Shown: positions 56,607 through 64,000 of the stretch, piece by piece
Layout of the letters: every line of letters begins with the position of its first letter
How positions within the stretch are numbered: position 1 is the first letter of the stretch
Assembly: GCF_021729135.1 (NCBI RefSeq)
Contig: NZ_JAJTWW010000004.1
Location: forward strand, 1-64,000
Source: Brevibacterium daeguense
Lineage (GTDB): Bacteria > Actinomycetota > Actinomycetes > Actinomycetales > Brevibacteriaceae
Direction: 5' to 3'
DNA length: 64,000 nucleotides
Notes under the pieces: model-generated
Seen by the model: only the letters and a program-made list of their open reading frames with translations
Database searches by the model: none
What the model was told of the DNA's origin: nothing
Position numbers and translations under genes: made by a program

Positions 56607-57837
56607 GCGCCACGACGAGGCGCTGGTAGCCGGGAATCATGACCCTCCGCTGCGGAGTCCGCTCGACGATCTGCCACCCCGGTGCGCCCGCCTCGGCTGC
56701 GGCGTCGAGCAGCATGGTGAGCAGCCCGGCGATCTCGGCCCGGGCCAGCGGCGCGCCCAGGCACAGGTGACGCCCGGCGCCGAACCACAGCTGCCGCACC
56801 TCCGGGACGTAGCCGCGGCGCAGGTCGAAGCCGCCGTACCGCGTGTTGGCCGTCCAGGTCAGCATCATCACCCGCTCCCCCGCCTGCATCCGCGCGCCGG
56901 CGATCTCGACGTCGGCGCTGACGCCGCGGCCGATCACCGCGGCCGGTGTGGTGACGCGCAGACCCTCGCGCACCGCCTCGGGAAGCAGCGAGCGGTCGCG
57001 GCGCAGCAGGTGCTGATCGCCGGTGTCGGCGAGCAGCGCCACCGTGCGGGCCATCGCCGAGGCGGAGGTCTCCGTCCCGGCCACCATCAGCAGGGCACAC
57101 AGCCCGGTCGTCTCCCGAAGTCCCAGCCCGAGCCGCGCGCACCGCTCGAGGATGGTGCCCGGCTGCGGGTCGGCGAAGGCGGCCGGGACGTTCGCCGTGA
57201 GCTGCCGGACGATCTCCTGCGCCTGCGCGACCCGGTCCTCGGGCAGCGTGGTGTCGGCGCCGGTGTCGAGCGCCAGCCCGGCCAGCCGCTCCCCCGTGGC
57301 GAACAGCTCGTCGGCGGCGGCGGAGTCGTGGCGCACCTCGTCGATGCCGAGCAGCGCGCCCATCATCCGTCCCACCAGCATCCGCGAGAGCGCGGCGATG
57401 TCGACCGTGCCCCCGGTGACCAGCTCCCGACGGGCGGCATCGAAGGAGTCCTGCCACGCCTCGGCGACGAGCGCGGCCGCCGAATCCTCGGTGAACAGCT
57501 CGCGGGTGCGGGTGCGCAGGTCGTGGTGGCCGGGTCCGTCGAACATGTCGAGCACCCACGGGCCGAGCACCTGCGCCCACAGGTCGCCGACGCCGCCCTC
57601 GGTGAGGTTGGTGAAGTGGCGGTAGTCCTTGAGGATCTCGCGGGCGGTCGGCGCGTGCGCGGTCACCCAGCCCAGCGGCGGCAAGCGGCGCAGAGGTGTG
57701 CGCTCGCTGCTCAGCACGCGTCCGGCGAGCAGCAGGGCGGCCATGTCGGGCCGGGCGGCCAGCAGCAGCGAGGTGTCGGCGAGCTGTGCCCGGGTCCGGG
57801 CGAGCGCCTGGGCGGCAGACAGGTGCAGGGGGCGCAT
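56599..57837 (-). CDS. Cytochrome P450 (cluster copy 1)
   Basis: Soluble haem monooxygenase of 412 residues. The I-helix oxygen site is LMVAGTETSASAM (near 245), the K-helix Glu-x-x-Arg is EAVREGLRV (near 283) and the haem-cysteine loop is LWFGAGRHLCLGAP (near 350-363). It closes with RRVMIPGYQRLVVALA, which resembles the end of the second P450 (60423), so the two are probably paralogues. It needs ferredoxin partners not present here. It lies 104 bases after the MFS gene on the same strand. Confidence 0.93.
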   Translation of the reverse strand: MRPLHLSAAQALARTRAQLADTSLLLAARPDMAALLLAGRVLSSERTPLRRLPPLGWVTAHAPTAREILKDYRHFTNLTEGGVGDLWAQVLGPWVLDMFDGPGHHDLRTRTRELFTEDSAAALVAEAWQDSFDAARRELVTGGTVDIAALSRMLVGRMMGALLGIDEVRHDSAAADELFATGERLAGLALDTGADTTLPEDRVAQAQEIVRQLTANVPAAFADPQPGTILERCARLGLGLRETTGLCALLMVAGTETSASAMARTVALLADTGDQHLLRRDRSLLPEAVREGLRVTTPAAVIGRGVSADVEIAGARMQAGERVMMLTWTANTRYGGFDLRRGYVPEVRQLWFGAGRHLCLGAPLARAEIAGLLTMLLDAAAEAGAPGWQIVERTPQRRVMIPGYQRLVVALA

Positions 57838-57941
57838 GAGACTACTCCATCACACGGCGCCGGCCGTCGCGCGGGTACGGTCAGATCACCCGGCCGTCGT
57901 GGCCAGCGCTTCCTGCTGCCACGCCCAGCGGTCAGCGGACA

Positions 57942-59345
57942 TCACCGCACCTCCGATTCGAGGGCGGGCTCCTCAGCGTCCTCGCGATTCGCCCGGCCGG
58001 GCCAGCGCATGAGCGGCACGGCGCGCACGGAGAACGCCAGGGTGATGAGCAGCACCACGGTTGCCATGAGGTTGATCCAGAGGAATCCGCCGGCCTCCAG
58101 CACGGTTCCGGCCATCGCAGCCATCAGCGCCCCGCCCAGGTTCATCGCCGAATCCGAGGCGCCCTGCAGCGTGACCTTCGCCCGCGGGGACACCGAGGAC
58201 GTCAGCAGCGCCGAGCCGCCGATGAGGAACATCGACCAGCCCACGCCGAGCAGCAGCAGGGCGGTGCTCAGCAGCGCCATCGAGGACTGGGGCGCCACAG
58301 CGTCGATGACCCCGAGCGTGATCGTCACGATGAACACGACGACTCCGGCCGCGATCACCGTTCCCGGGCCCCAGCGGTCGGCCATCCAGCCGAACACCGG
58401 CGACAGCGCGTACATGCCCGCGATGTGGATGCTCACCACGATGCCGATCGCGCCCAGCGAGAACTCCTGGTGGTCCATGTGCACGGGGGTCATGACCATG
58501 ACGTTCGTCATCATCATCTGCCCGGTCACGATGGTGACGATCGCGAACAGGGTCACCGGCCGCGAGGCCGCGTACCGCAGCGCCTCCCCCAGCCGGAGCG
58601 GAGCCGCCGAGGCGGGTGCCGGGTCGGGACTGACCGTCGAGGCGGGTGCCGGGTCAGCAGCTGCGCTCGGGCCCGAGGTGGTCGCCGGGGCAGCAGCTGC
58701 AGCCGGGCTCGTGGCGCCTCGGCGGCCTCGCCCGCGCGGCGCCTGCGCACCGAACTCGACCCCCGGACCGATCCCGCGACTCAGGGTCGAGGCCGCCAGG
58801 GTCGCGATCGCGAAGGCCGCCATGGAGATCAGGTACGGCCCGGCCAGCGCGTTCATCCCCAGCGCCTCGCCGAATCGTGCGCCCGGCTCGGTGAAGCTCG
58901 GACCCAGCACGGAGCCGACGGTCGTCGCCCACACCACGAGGGACATCGCGCGCCCGGTCTTGGCGGGGTCGGCGATGTCGACGGCGGCGTACCGGGCCTG
59001 CAGACCTGCAGCCGTCGACGATCCGCACATCATCATGCCCAGCATGAACAGCGGGAGGAACTGCACCGCGACGCCCACCAGCACCACGGCCGCGCCGAGC
59101 GTGCCGATCCCGAATCCCAGGGTGAGCGCCGTGCGCCTCCCGGTCCGCCCGGCCAGCGCCGCCAGCGGGTAAGCGACCAGTCCGGCGCCGAGGATCACGC
59201 TCATCTGCGCGAAGCCCGCCATGGCGGTGCGCCCGGTGATCTGCTCGGCGAGCAGCCCGCCCACGGCGTAGCCGGAGGCGATGCCTGCCCCGGAGAACAG
59301 CTGCGCGGTGATGAGCTTGGCCTGCGCAGCGGCACGCGATGTCAC
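57942..59345 (-). CDS. MFS transporter (cluster exporter)
   Basis: Twelve-helix transporter of 467 residues. The central cytoplasmic loop (about 195-255) is Ala/Pro/Ser-rich with a repeated PAPAS element. The first-half loop LAGRTGRRTALTLGFGIGT near 65-83 fits the MFS A-motif position. The GTG at 59345 follows AAGGAGA by 7 bases. It is divergent from the glycosyltransferase-P450-ligase operon and co-directional with a P450, so export of the cluster's product is the simplest guess. Confidence 0.9.
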   Translation of the reverse strand: MTSRAAAQAKLITAQLFSGAGIASGYAVGGLLAEQITGRTAMAGFAQMSVILGAGLVAYPLAALAGRTGRRTALTLGFGIGTLGAAVVLVGVAVQFLPLFMLGMMMCGSSTAAGLQARYAAVDIADPAKTGRAMSLVVWATTVGSVLGPSFTEPGARFGEALGMNALAGPYLISMAAFAIATLAASTLSRGIGPGVEFGAQAPRGRGRRGATSPAAAAAPATTSGPSAAADPAPASTVSPDPAPASAAPLRLGEALRYAASRPVTLFAIVTIVTGQMMMTNVMVMTPVHMDHQEFSLGAIGIVVSIHIAGMYALSPVFGWMADRWGPGTVIAAGVVVFIVTITLGVIDAVAPQSSMALLSTALLLLGVGWSMFLIGGSALLTSSVSPRAKVTLQGASDSAMNLGGALMAAMAGTVLEAGGFLWINLMATVVLLITLAFSVRAVPLMRWPGRANREDAEEPALESEVR

Positions 59346-59376
59346 AGATGATCTCCTTCGACCCGGGTGGACAGGT

Positions 59377-59415
59377 GACCGCAGTCCGGGGACCGCAGTC
59401 CAGGGAACGCAGTCG
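59377..59415. repeat. Three ~14-15 bp direct repeats in the MFS-P450 leader
   Basis: ACCGCAGTCCGGGG, ACCGCAGTCCAGGG and AACGCAGTCGG follow each other directly, 33-70 bases upstream of the MFS start. They may be operator copies for a cluster regulator. The rest of the 298-base divergent gap contains pyrimidine-rich CCCACCCGTTCCGT copies near 59505 and 59519. Confidence 0.65.
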
Positions 59416-59631
59416 GATAACCACGGTGAATCCGCCGGCAGTCACGATGACCGGCGTCACACACACCAGGATAGGCGTCGGAGGCGCCGGATCCGCCACC
59501 GGTCCCACCCGTTCCGTCCCACCCGTTCCGTCCCACCCCGGTCTCCCCCGTTCCACACTCCCGCTCTCCCCCCGTTCCGCCCTCCCGCTCTCCGTCACCC
59601 GACCGCACCGACAGCCGACCCACCGACATGC

Positions 59632-59637
59632 GAAACT
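59632..59637 (+). promoter_or_regulatory. Leaderless-type -10 (GAAACT) for the glycosyltransferase operon
   Basis: GAAACT ends 6 bases before the ATG at 59644; the first base departs from TANNNT. No ribosome-binding site is visible, which supports leaderless initiation. Confidence 0.35.
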
Positions 59638-59643
59638 GACCTC

Positions 59644-60426
59644 ATGCGACTCGGCGTCATCATCCCCGCCTACAACGAGGCCGCCGGCATCCAGGCCACC
59701 CTCACCGCCCTGGCCCGGCAAGCGGATCAGGACTTCCTCCTCGTCATCTGCGACAACTCCTCGACCGACGCCACCGTCGAGGTCATCGAGGCGATCCGCA
59801 GCTCCTACCGCCTGCACCGGCCCGGCAGCCCGCTGGCCGAGCTCACGGTCGTCGGCGAATCCCTCAAGGGCACCGGGGCCGCTGCCGACACCGCCGCCCG
59901 CGCGGCCATCGGGCTGGGCGCCACTCACCTCGCCCGCACCGACGCCGACTGCCTGCCGGCCGCCGACTGGGCGGCCCGGGTGAAGGCAGCGTTCGCCTCG
60001 GGCCTGGAGCTCGTGTCCGGGCAGCTGCTGCCGCGCACCGACGACTATCACGTGCCCGCAGCCAAGCGCTGGAGCCTGCTCGCCGCGGTCGAGGTCGCGA
60101 GTGCCTTCGGCAGGGTCCGGCCCGGCAACCGCTCGAACCCGGAAGCCGGGTATTTGGGCCCCTACGTCATGACTCCGGGGTGCAACATGGCCATCACCTC
60201 ACAGCTGTACGAGGAGATCGGCGGGTTTCCGCGGACCGCGATCGAGGACCTCCACGAGGACCGCGCCGTCGTCAACGAGGTCCGCCGGCGCACCCGCGCC
60301 TACGGGCTGCGCCGCGACATCCGCGTCCACGGCTCGATCCGCCGGGTCCACGCCTGGGGGCTCGTCCGGACCCTCGGCTGGTACGCCGACCACCGGTACA
60401 AGCCCGCCCACGTGGACATCCGATGA
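59644..60426 (+). CDS. Glycosyltransferase family 2 protein
   Basis: GT-A fold sugar transferase of 260 residues, probably at the cytoplasmic membrane face. Nucleotide-sugar motifs are VIIPAYNEAAGI at the N-terminus, CDNSSTDATVEVIEAI (near 39) and the metal-binding TDADCLP (near 99). The acceptor side has GPYVMTPGCNMAI and FPRTAIEDLHEDRAV with the catalytic Asp region near 207. No transmembrane helix is seen. Its stop overlaps the P450 start as ATGA, so the product probably sugar-decorates the pathway's product or precursor. Confidence 0.92.
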   Translation: MRLGVIIPAYNEAAGIQATLTALARQADQDFLLVICDNSSTDATVEVIEAIRSSYRLHRPGSPLAELTVVGESLKGTGAAADTAARAAIGLGATHLARTDADCLPAADWAARVKAAFASGLELVSGQLLPRTDDYHVPAAKRWSLLAAVEVASAFGRVRPGNRSNPEAGYLGPYVMTPGCNMAITSQLYEEIGGFPRTAIEDLHEDRAVVNEVRRRTRAYGLRRDIRVHGSIRRVHAWGLVRTLGWYADHRYKPAHVDIR

Positions 60427-61772
60427 GCGCCGCATCGCCGAGCCTGCCTGCACAGGCCCAGCCCATCTTCCCCGCGCCGCCGGCCTTCCCGCTCGCCGAG
60501 CCGCCGGTGACGCCCGGGCTGACGCAGGCCGCGCAGTACTTCGCGATGGCACAGGAGAACCGGGTCCTCTACGGCGCTCACCCGTGGGTGCTGCCGATGC
60601 TCGATCGGATCGCCGCCCGCGGCCCGATCGTGCGCATTCCCGGCCTGGGCGTCGTGGTCTCCGAGGCGCGGCTCGCCCGGTCGATCCTCATGGACCGGGA
60701 CCATTTCTCGAAGACCGGGCGGACCGCCTCGGCGGGGCTGTGGACTCCCGTGCTGGGGCCCAGCGTGCTGCTCAACATGGAGGGTGCGGACCACCTGCGG
60801 CTGCGCCGCACGATCTCCGGGATCTTCACCCCGAAGGCGGTCGCGGAGCTCACCGCCGACACCGCCGCAGGAGAGCTCGCCGAGGCGGTCGCCCGCCTGG
60901 AATCGGGCCTGCCGGTCGACGTCGTCAAGGTTGCCACGCGGATCGCAGGTGCCATCATCTGCCGGCTCACGGGGCTGCCGGTCAGCGAGGAGCGGATCGG
61001 CCGGATGCTCGCGGCGATCCACGGGGTCACGTCGATGGTGCGGCTGCACCGGCCCAGCCTCACTCCGCGGCAGGTCGAGCAGGCCAAGGCGGCGATGAGC
61101 GACATCGTCGACCCGGCACGCCAGGCGTGGCGGGCGCAGGACGAGTCGACGATCCCGGGGCGGATGGCAGGGCTCGGGCTGACCGAGGACGAGGCGGTCG
61201 GGGCGGTCGGCGCCTTCATCGTGGTCGGCACGGAGACGATCGTGTCCTTCCTGCCCAGGCTGCTGGCCCTGGCGCTGGACTCCCGGCTGTGGAACGACCT
61301 GGTCGCCGAGCGGGCCGCGGGATCCGCCGACCGGCGGGACCTGCTCGTGGAGGAAGCGCTGCGCGTCACCGTCCCCACGCCGGTGATGCTGCGCGAGGCG
61401 ACGGCGGATGTGCGGGTGGGCGGCGCCTCGGCGGGCGGCTTCGGGATTCGCGCCGGGGAGCGCATCATCATCGCGACCCTGATGTGCTGCCGGAATGTGG
61501 GGCCGTTCGACCCCGCCGCTCGACGGGCGGGCGAGCTCAAGCAGCTGTGGTTCGGCGCCGGGCCGCACTTCTGCCTGGGCGCACCGGTCGCCACCGCGCA
61601 GACCGACGCGCTCCTCGACGCCCTGCTCGACGTCTGCGCGCGCACGGGATCAGGCCTGCGGATCGTGTCGCGGGCGGAGGCGCGCGGGGTGCTCATCCCC
61701 GGTTACGCCCGGCTGGAGATCGCGCTGACGAAGAGGTCCCAAGGACCGCACCGACGCGGAGTCCGGCGATGA
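60423..61772 (+). CDS. Cytochrome P450 (cluster copy 2)
   Basis: Haem monooxygenase of 449 residues. The I-helix reads IVVGTETIVSFL (Val for the usual Ala before Gly, near 262), the K-helix is VEEALRVTVP (near 311) and the haem loop is LWFGAGPHFCLGAPVA (near 373). The first 45 residues are an extended Pro/Ala lead not seen in the first P450. It overlaps the upstream glycosyltransferase and downstream ligase genes by ATGA, so stoichiometric co-expression is expected. Confidence 0.93.
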   Translation: MSAASPSLPAQAQPIFPAPPAFPLAEPPVTPGLTQAAQYFAMAQENRVLYGAHPWVLPMLDRIAARGPIVRIPGLGVVVSEARLARSILMDRDHFSKTGRTASAGLWTPVLGPSVLLNMEGADHLRLRRTISGIFTPKAVAELTADTAAGELAEAVARLESGLPVDVVKVATRIAGAIICRLTGLPVSEERIGRMLAAIHGVTSMVRLHRPSLTPRQVEQAKAAMSDIVDPARQAWRAQDESTIPGRMAGLGLTEDEAVGAVGAFIVVGTETIVSFLPRLLALALDSRLWNDLVAERAAGSADRRDLLVEEALRVTVPTPVMLREATADVRVGGASAGGFGIRAGERIIIATLMCCRNVGPFDPAARRAGELKQLWFGAGPHFCLGAPVATAQTDALLDALLDVCARTGSGLRIVSRAEARGVLIPGYARLEIALTKRSQGPHRRGVRR

Positions 61773-63673
61773 CCGCTGACGCGGAAGGCGCGGCGGTCGG
61801 CCCGCACGGCGAGGTCGGGACGGTGGGCGCCCACAGCGAGGCCCGGACGACGGGCGCGCGGGGCGACATCATCGTCCGCTTGCTCGCCGCCTGCGAGGAG
61901 TTCGCCGACCGACCCGCCATCACCGGAGCCGACGGCACCACCTGGACCTTCAAGAGCCTCGGCATCCGGATCCGCAACACCGCCGCGGCCCTGCGCGACC
62001 GCGGCTTCTCGCCCGGCGACCGGGTGCAGTTCTCGATTCGGCCGCAGCCACGGGGCATCGTGTTCGCGCTGGGTGTGGTGGCCGCCGGCGGAGTCATCGC
62101 CTTCGCCGACCTCGGCGTCGCCGAGGACGTGTTCGCCGCCCGCCGCCGGCGCATCGGGCCCAACCACGTCGCCGCCGAATCCGTTCTCTACTCCGCCGGC
62201 CTGCCCGGAGTGCGCAGAATCGCGCGCCGAGCCGGGATCCTGCTGCCGGGACTGCGCGAGCACACGGGCGGGCACTTCCATGCCGGCCCGCGCCTGCCGG
62301 GTATGCCGCGGCACAGCGCCGACGTGGAGGCCCTCGCCGCCCGGATCGGGAAGATCGAGGTCGGCGCGGAACCGGACCGGCTGTGCCTGCTGGTGTCGAC
62401 CTCGGGAACCACCGCGCACCCGCGGATCGTCGCCCACTCCCGCGGCTCCCTCGACGCGGCCATGCAGCTGTTCTCCGGCGCGGTCGACATCGCGCCCGGC
62501 GAGCGCGTGCACTCCGACCAGTTCTTCCTCGGTCTGGCCGCGCTGTGCGCGGGAGCCCACTGGAGCATGCCGGCCGCCGCCGCTCCGCCGCGGAAGGACC
62601 CGGCGGGATTCGTGCGCGGGCTGCGCGGTGCGCAGGTGAGCTTCCTCGTGCCGGCCGACGTCGAGCTCGTCACCGACGCCATCGCCGCCGGCGCTCCCGA
62701 TCCCCGGCTGCGTTCGATCATCGTCGGGGCCGCCCCGGTGACGGCTTCGCTCCTGGACACGGTCGCGCAGACGATGCCCCGGACCCGGGTGCTCGCCACC
62801 TACGGCATGACCGAGGTCCTGCCGATCGCCGTCACCGATGCCGCCGACAAACTCGCTCACCCCGGACCGGGCGACTACGTGGGTCGGCTGCTCCCGGGAG
62901 TGGAGGCTCGCGTCGTGCGCGGGCGCCTCGCCCTGCGAGGACCCAACATGATGGTCGGCTACCTCGACGCCGAGGGTGAGCCGACGACCGAGGCGATTTC
63001 GGAAGGCGCACCGAGGGCGGAGGCGGGCGCCGAGGGTGAGCCGACGACCGAGGCGGGTGCCGGTCACGAGGCACACACTCCTCATTTCGACGGAACCTGG
63101 CTGCTGACCACCGACCTCGCCGAGCTGCTGCCCGCTGCGCCCGGCGGGGCGACGCCCCGGACGACGGCGACGCCTCGGACGCCCGGCTCCCCGGGAGGGA
63201 CGCCTGAACCGAGCGGCGCCTCGGCCGGCTCCCACCGGCCCGGCGTCGTCCTGCTCGGCCGCAGCGGTGACATGATCATCCGCGGCAGCACGAATATCTA
63301 CCCCGGTCTCTACGAGCCCGCCCTCGCGGCCCACCCCGCAATCAGCCATGCCGTCCTCGTCGGCATCTCGGACGACTTCGGCGATGAACGAGTCGTCGCC
63401 GTCGTCGTCCCGCGCACCCATGAATCTGCCGGCGGCACCGTCCGGCTGCCCGAGATCGCTGAAGCCCTTCGCACCCGGATCGACCATGACGCCCAGCCGG
63501 ATGCCCTCGTGCTTCTGCCTGCCCTCCCCACGTCCGGCCGCTCCGCGAAGCTCGACCGCCCGGCCGTGCGGCGGGCCGTCGCCGGCCTCCTCGGACTGGT
63601 GCCGACGACATGGGTGGGGGCGGGCGCCTCGGCGCTCCCGGTGTATTCGGAGCTGGACACCGACGAGGGATGA
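61769..63673 (+). CDS. AMP-dependent acyl ligase (FadD-like) with low-complexity inserts
   Basis: ANL-superfamily enzyme activating an acid, 634 residues. P-loop LVSTSGTTAHPRIV (near 208), then ATYGMTEVLP (near 345), RSGDMIIRGSTNIYPGLYEP (near 493-512) and the final Lys in TSGRSAKLDRP (near 590). The usual hinge Thr-Gly-Asp appears as LLTTDLAELL. Two disordered inserts flank it (about 400-432 and 450-485); the first contains a 28-bp duplication, 62968-62995 and 63028-63055. Whether CoA or a carrier protein is the acceptor is unknown. Confidence 0.88.
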   Translation: MTADAEGAAVGPHGEVGTVGAHSEARTTGARGDIIVRLLAACEEFADRPAITGADGTTWTFKSLGIRIRNTAAALRDRGFSPGDRVQFSIRPQPRGIVFALGVVAAGGVIAFADLGVAEDVFAARRRRIGPNHVAAESVLYSAGLPGVRRIARRAGILLPGLREHTGGHFHAGPRLPGMPRHSADVEALAARIGKIEVGAEPDRLCLLVSTSGTTAHPRIVAHSRGSLDAAMQLFSGAVDIAPGERVHSDQFFLGLAALCAGAHWSMPAAAAPPRKDPAGFVRGLRGAQVSFLVPADVELVTDAIAAGAPDPRLRSIIVGAAPVTASLLDTVAQTMPRTRVLATYGMTEVLPIAVTDAADKLAHPGPGDYVGRLLPGVEARVVRGRLALRGPNMMVGYLDAEGEPTTEAISEGAPRAEAGAEGEPTTEAGAGHEAHTPHFDGTWLLTTDLAELLPAAPGGATPRTTATPRTPGSPGGTPEPSGASAGSHRPGVVLLGRSGDMIIRGSTNIYPGLYEPALAAHPAISHAVLVGISDDFGDERVVAVVVPRTHESAGGTVRLPEIAEALRTRIDHDAQPDALVLLPALPTSGRSAKLDRPAVRRAVAGLLGLVPTTWVGAGASALPVYSELDTDEG

Positions 63674-63723
63674 TCGGCACCGGCGGCCGGTCGGTCTAGC
63701 CTAGGGGTGGGGAAAGGAGCACC

Positions 63724-64000
63724 ATGCCGATCGTTGTGACTGGAGCATCCGGATTCATCGGGAAGGCCGTTGCCGTCGAGCTGAGGCGGCAGGGCAAGAC
63801 GGTGGTGAGCGTGGGTCGCACGGACCCGCTGATTCCCGAGGTGGAGCACCTTCACTGGGACATTCGGGAGCCTGCCGGGCCGGAGATCACCGGGCACTTC
63901 CGCTTCCTCGAAGCCGTCGTCCACTGCGCCGCGGATGTCGACGACTGGGGCGACCCTGCCAACCTGCACGCCGTCAACGTCACGGGGACTCGCAATGTGC
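63724..64000 (+). CDS. NAD-dependent epimerase/dehydratase or 3-beta-HSD-like SDR, 5' part only
   Basis: First 92 codons of an extended SDR, running off the window. The cofactor loop is VVTGASGFIGKAVAVELR; VVHCAADVDDWGDPANLHAVNVTGTRNV continues the fold. The Ala-Ala-x(4)-Trp-Gly and NVTGT patterns resemble OleD and 3-beta-hydroxysteroid dehydrogenase relatives. The ATG follows AAGGAG. It lies 50 bases after the ligase gene, so it likely reduces or dehydrates an intermediate of the same pathway. Without the catalytic Tyr-x-x-x-Lys region this stays tentative. Confidence 0.85.
   Translation, partial: MPIVVTGASGFIGKAVAVELRRQGKTVVSVGRTDPLIPEVEHLHWDIREPAGPEITGHFRFLEAVVHCAADVDDWGDPANLHAVNVTGTRNV

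Noticed and set aside
60584..63673. A 1029-codon open frame spanning the second P450 and the ligase
   Set aside because: Its first part is a shifted frame of the P450, rich in Arg/Gly/Ala, and only its later part coincides with the ligase frame. The ligase start is fixed by the ATGA overlap at 61769.

Overview
The window is 64 kb of high-GC DNA with the gene style of an actinobacterium. Coding density is high, ATGA/GTGA start-stop overlaps are common, many genes start with GTG, and ClpB is preceded by a HAIR-type HspR operator. Several promoters place the -10 hexamer about 6 bases before the start codon, as in actinobacterial leaderless transcripts. The housekeeping genes (class II aldolase, TrmH-like methyltransferase, pyrE, exonuclease III, clpB, cystathionine beta-synthase plus metB) fit a member of the Micrococcales. 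A Brevibacterium-like organism is a guess from general resemblance, not something the sequence proves. No rRNA, tRNA, CRISPR array, transposase or phage gene was recognised.

Left to right: 1-5.8 kb is a dipeptide/oligopeptide ABC importer (binding protein, two permeases, one fused double ATPase cut by the window edge). 6-8.2 kb holds an unknown acidic lipoprotein and fructose-bisphosphate aldolase. 8.3-12.5 kb is repeat-rich, with a YrhK-like membrane protein, a cation diffusion facilitator coupled to a shortened solute-binding lipoprotein, and a DUF559-type nuclease-like gene bracketed by two copies of a 78-bp composite repeat. 12.5-16.2 kb is a TetR-controlled ABC exporter. 16.3-19.7 kb holds a zinc/manganese-type binding lipoprotein, a YibE/F membrane protein and a hydrolase. 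19.8-28.9 kb contains a BCCT osmolyte transporter, an Atg22-like MFS protein, a second DUF559-type gene with its own repeat family, a methyltransferase, a glyoxalase-like protein, a beta-lactamase-like hydrolase and topoisomerase IB.

29.1-31.6 kb is an acyl-CoA dehydrogenase pair whose first member carries an in-frame TGA. 31.7-41.9 kb holds TrmH, a degenerate ABC-2 transporter, pyrE, a solitary TctC lipoprotein, an SDR, an FAD oxidoreductase, exonuclease III and a collagen-like septum-formation-domain protein. 42-56.5 kb holds clpB, an anchored lipid-or-wall-facing protein of unknown role, an acyl-CoA synthetase, DUF4383 and enoyl-CoA hydratase genes, a GH15 glucosidase, the transsulfuration pair, two small unknowns and an acetyltransferase.

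The right end (56.6 kb to the edge) looks like a biosynthetic cluster: two related P450s, an MFS exporter, a family 2 glycosyltransferase, an AMP-dependent ligase and the start of an extended SDR. Its genes overlap translationally, so they probably make and export one modified acyl or lipid product. The cluster continues beyond the window. Besides genes, the window is unusually rich in short tandem duplications placed at the 3' ends of genes.
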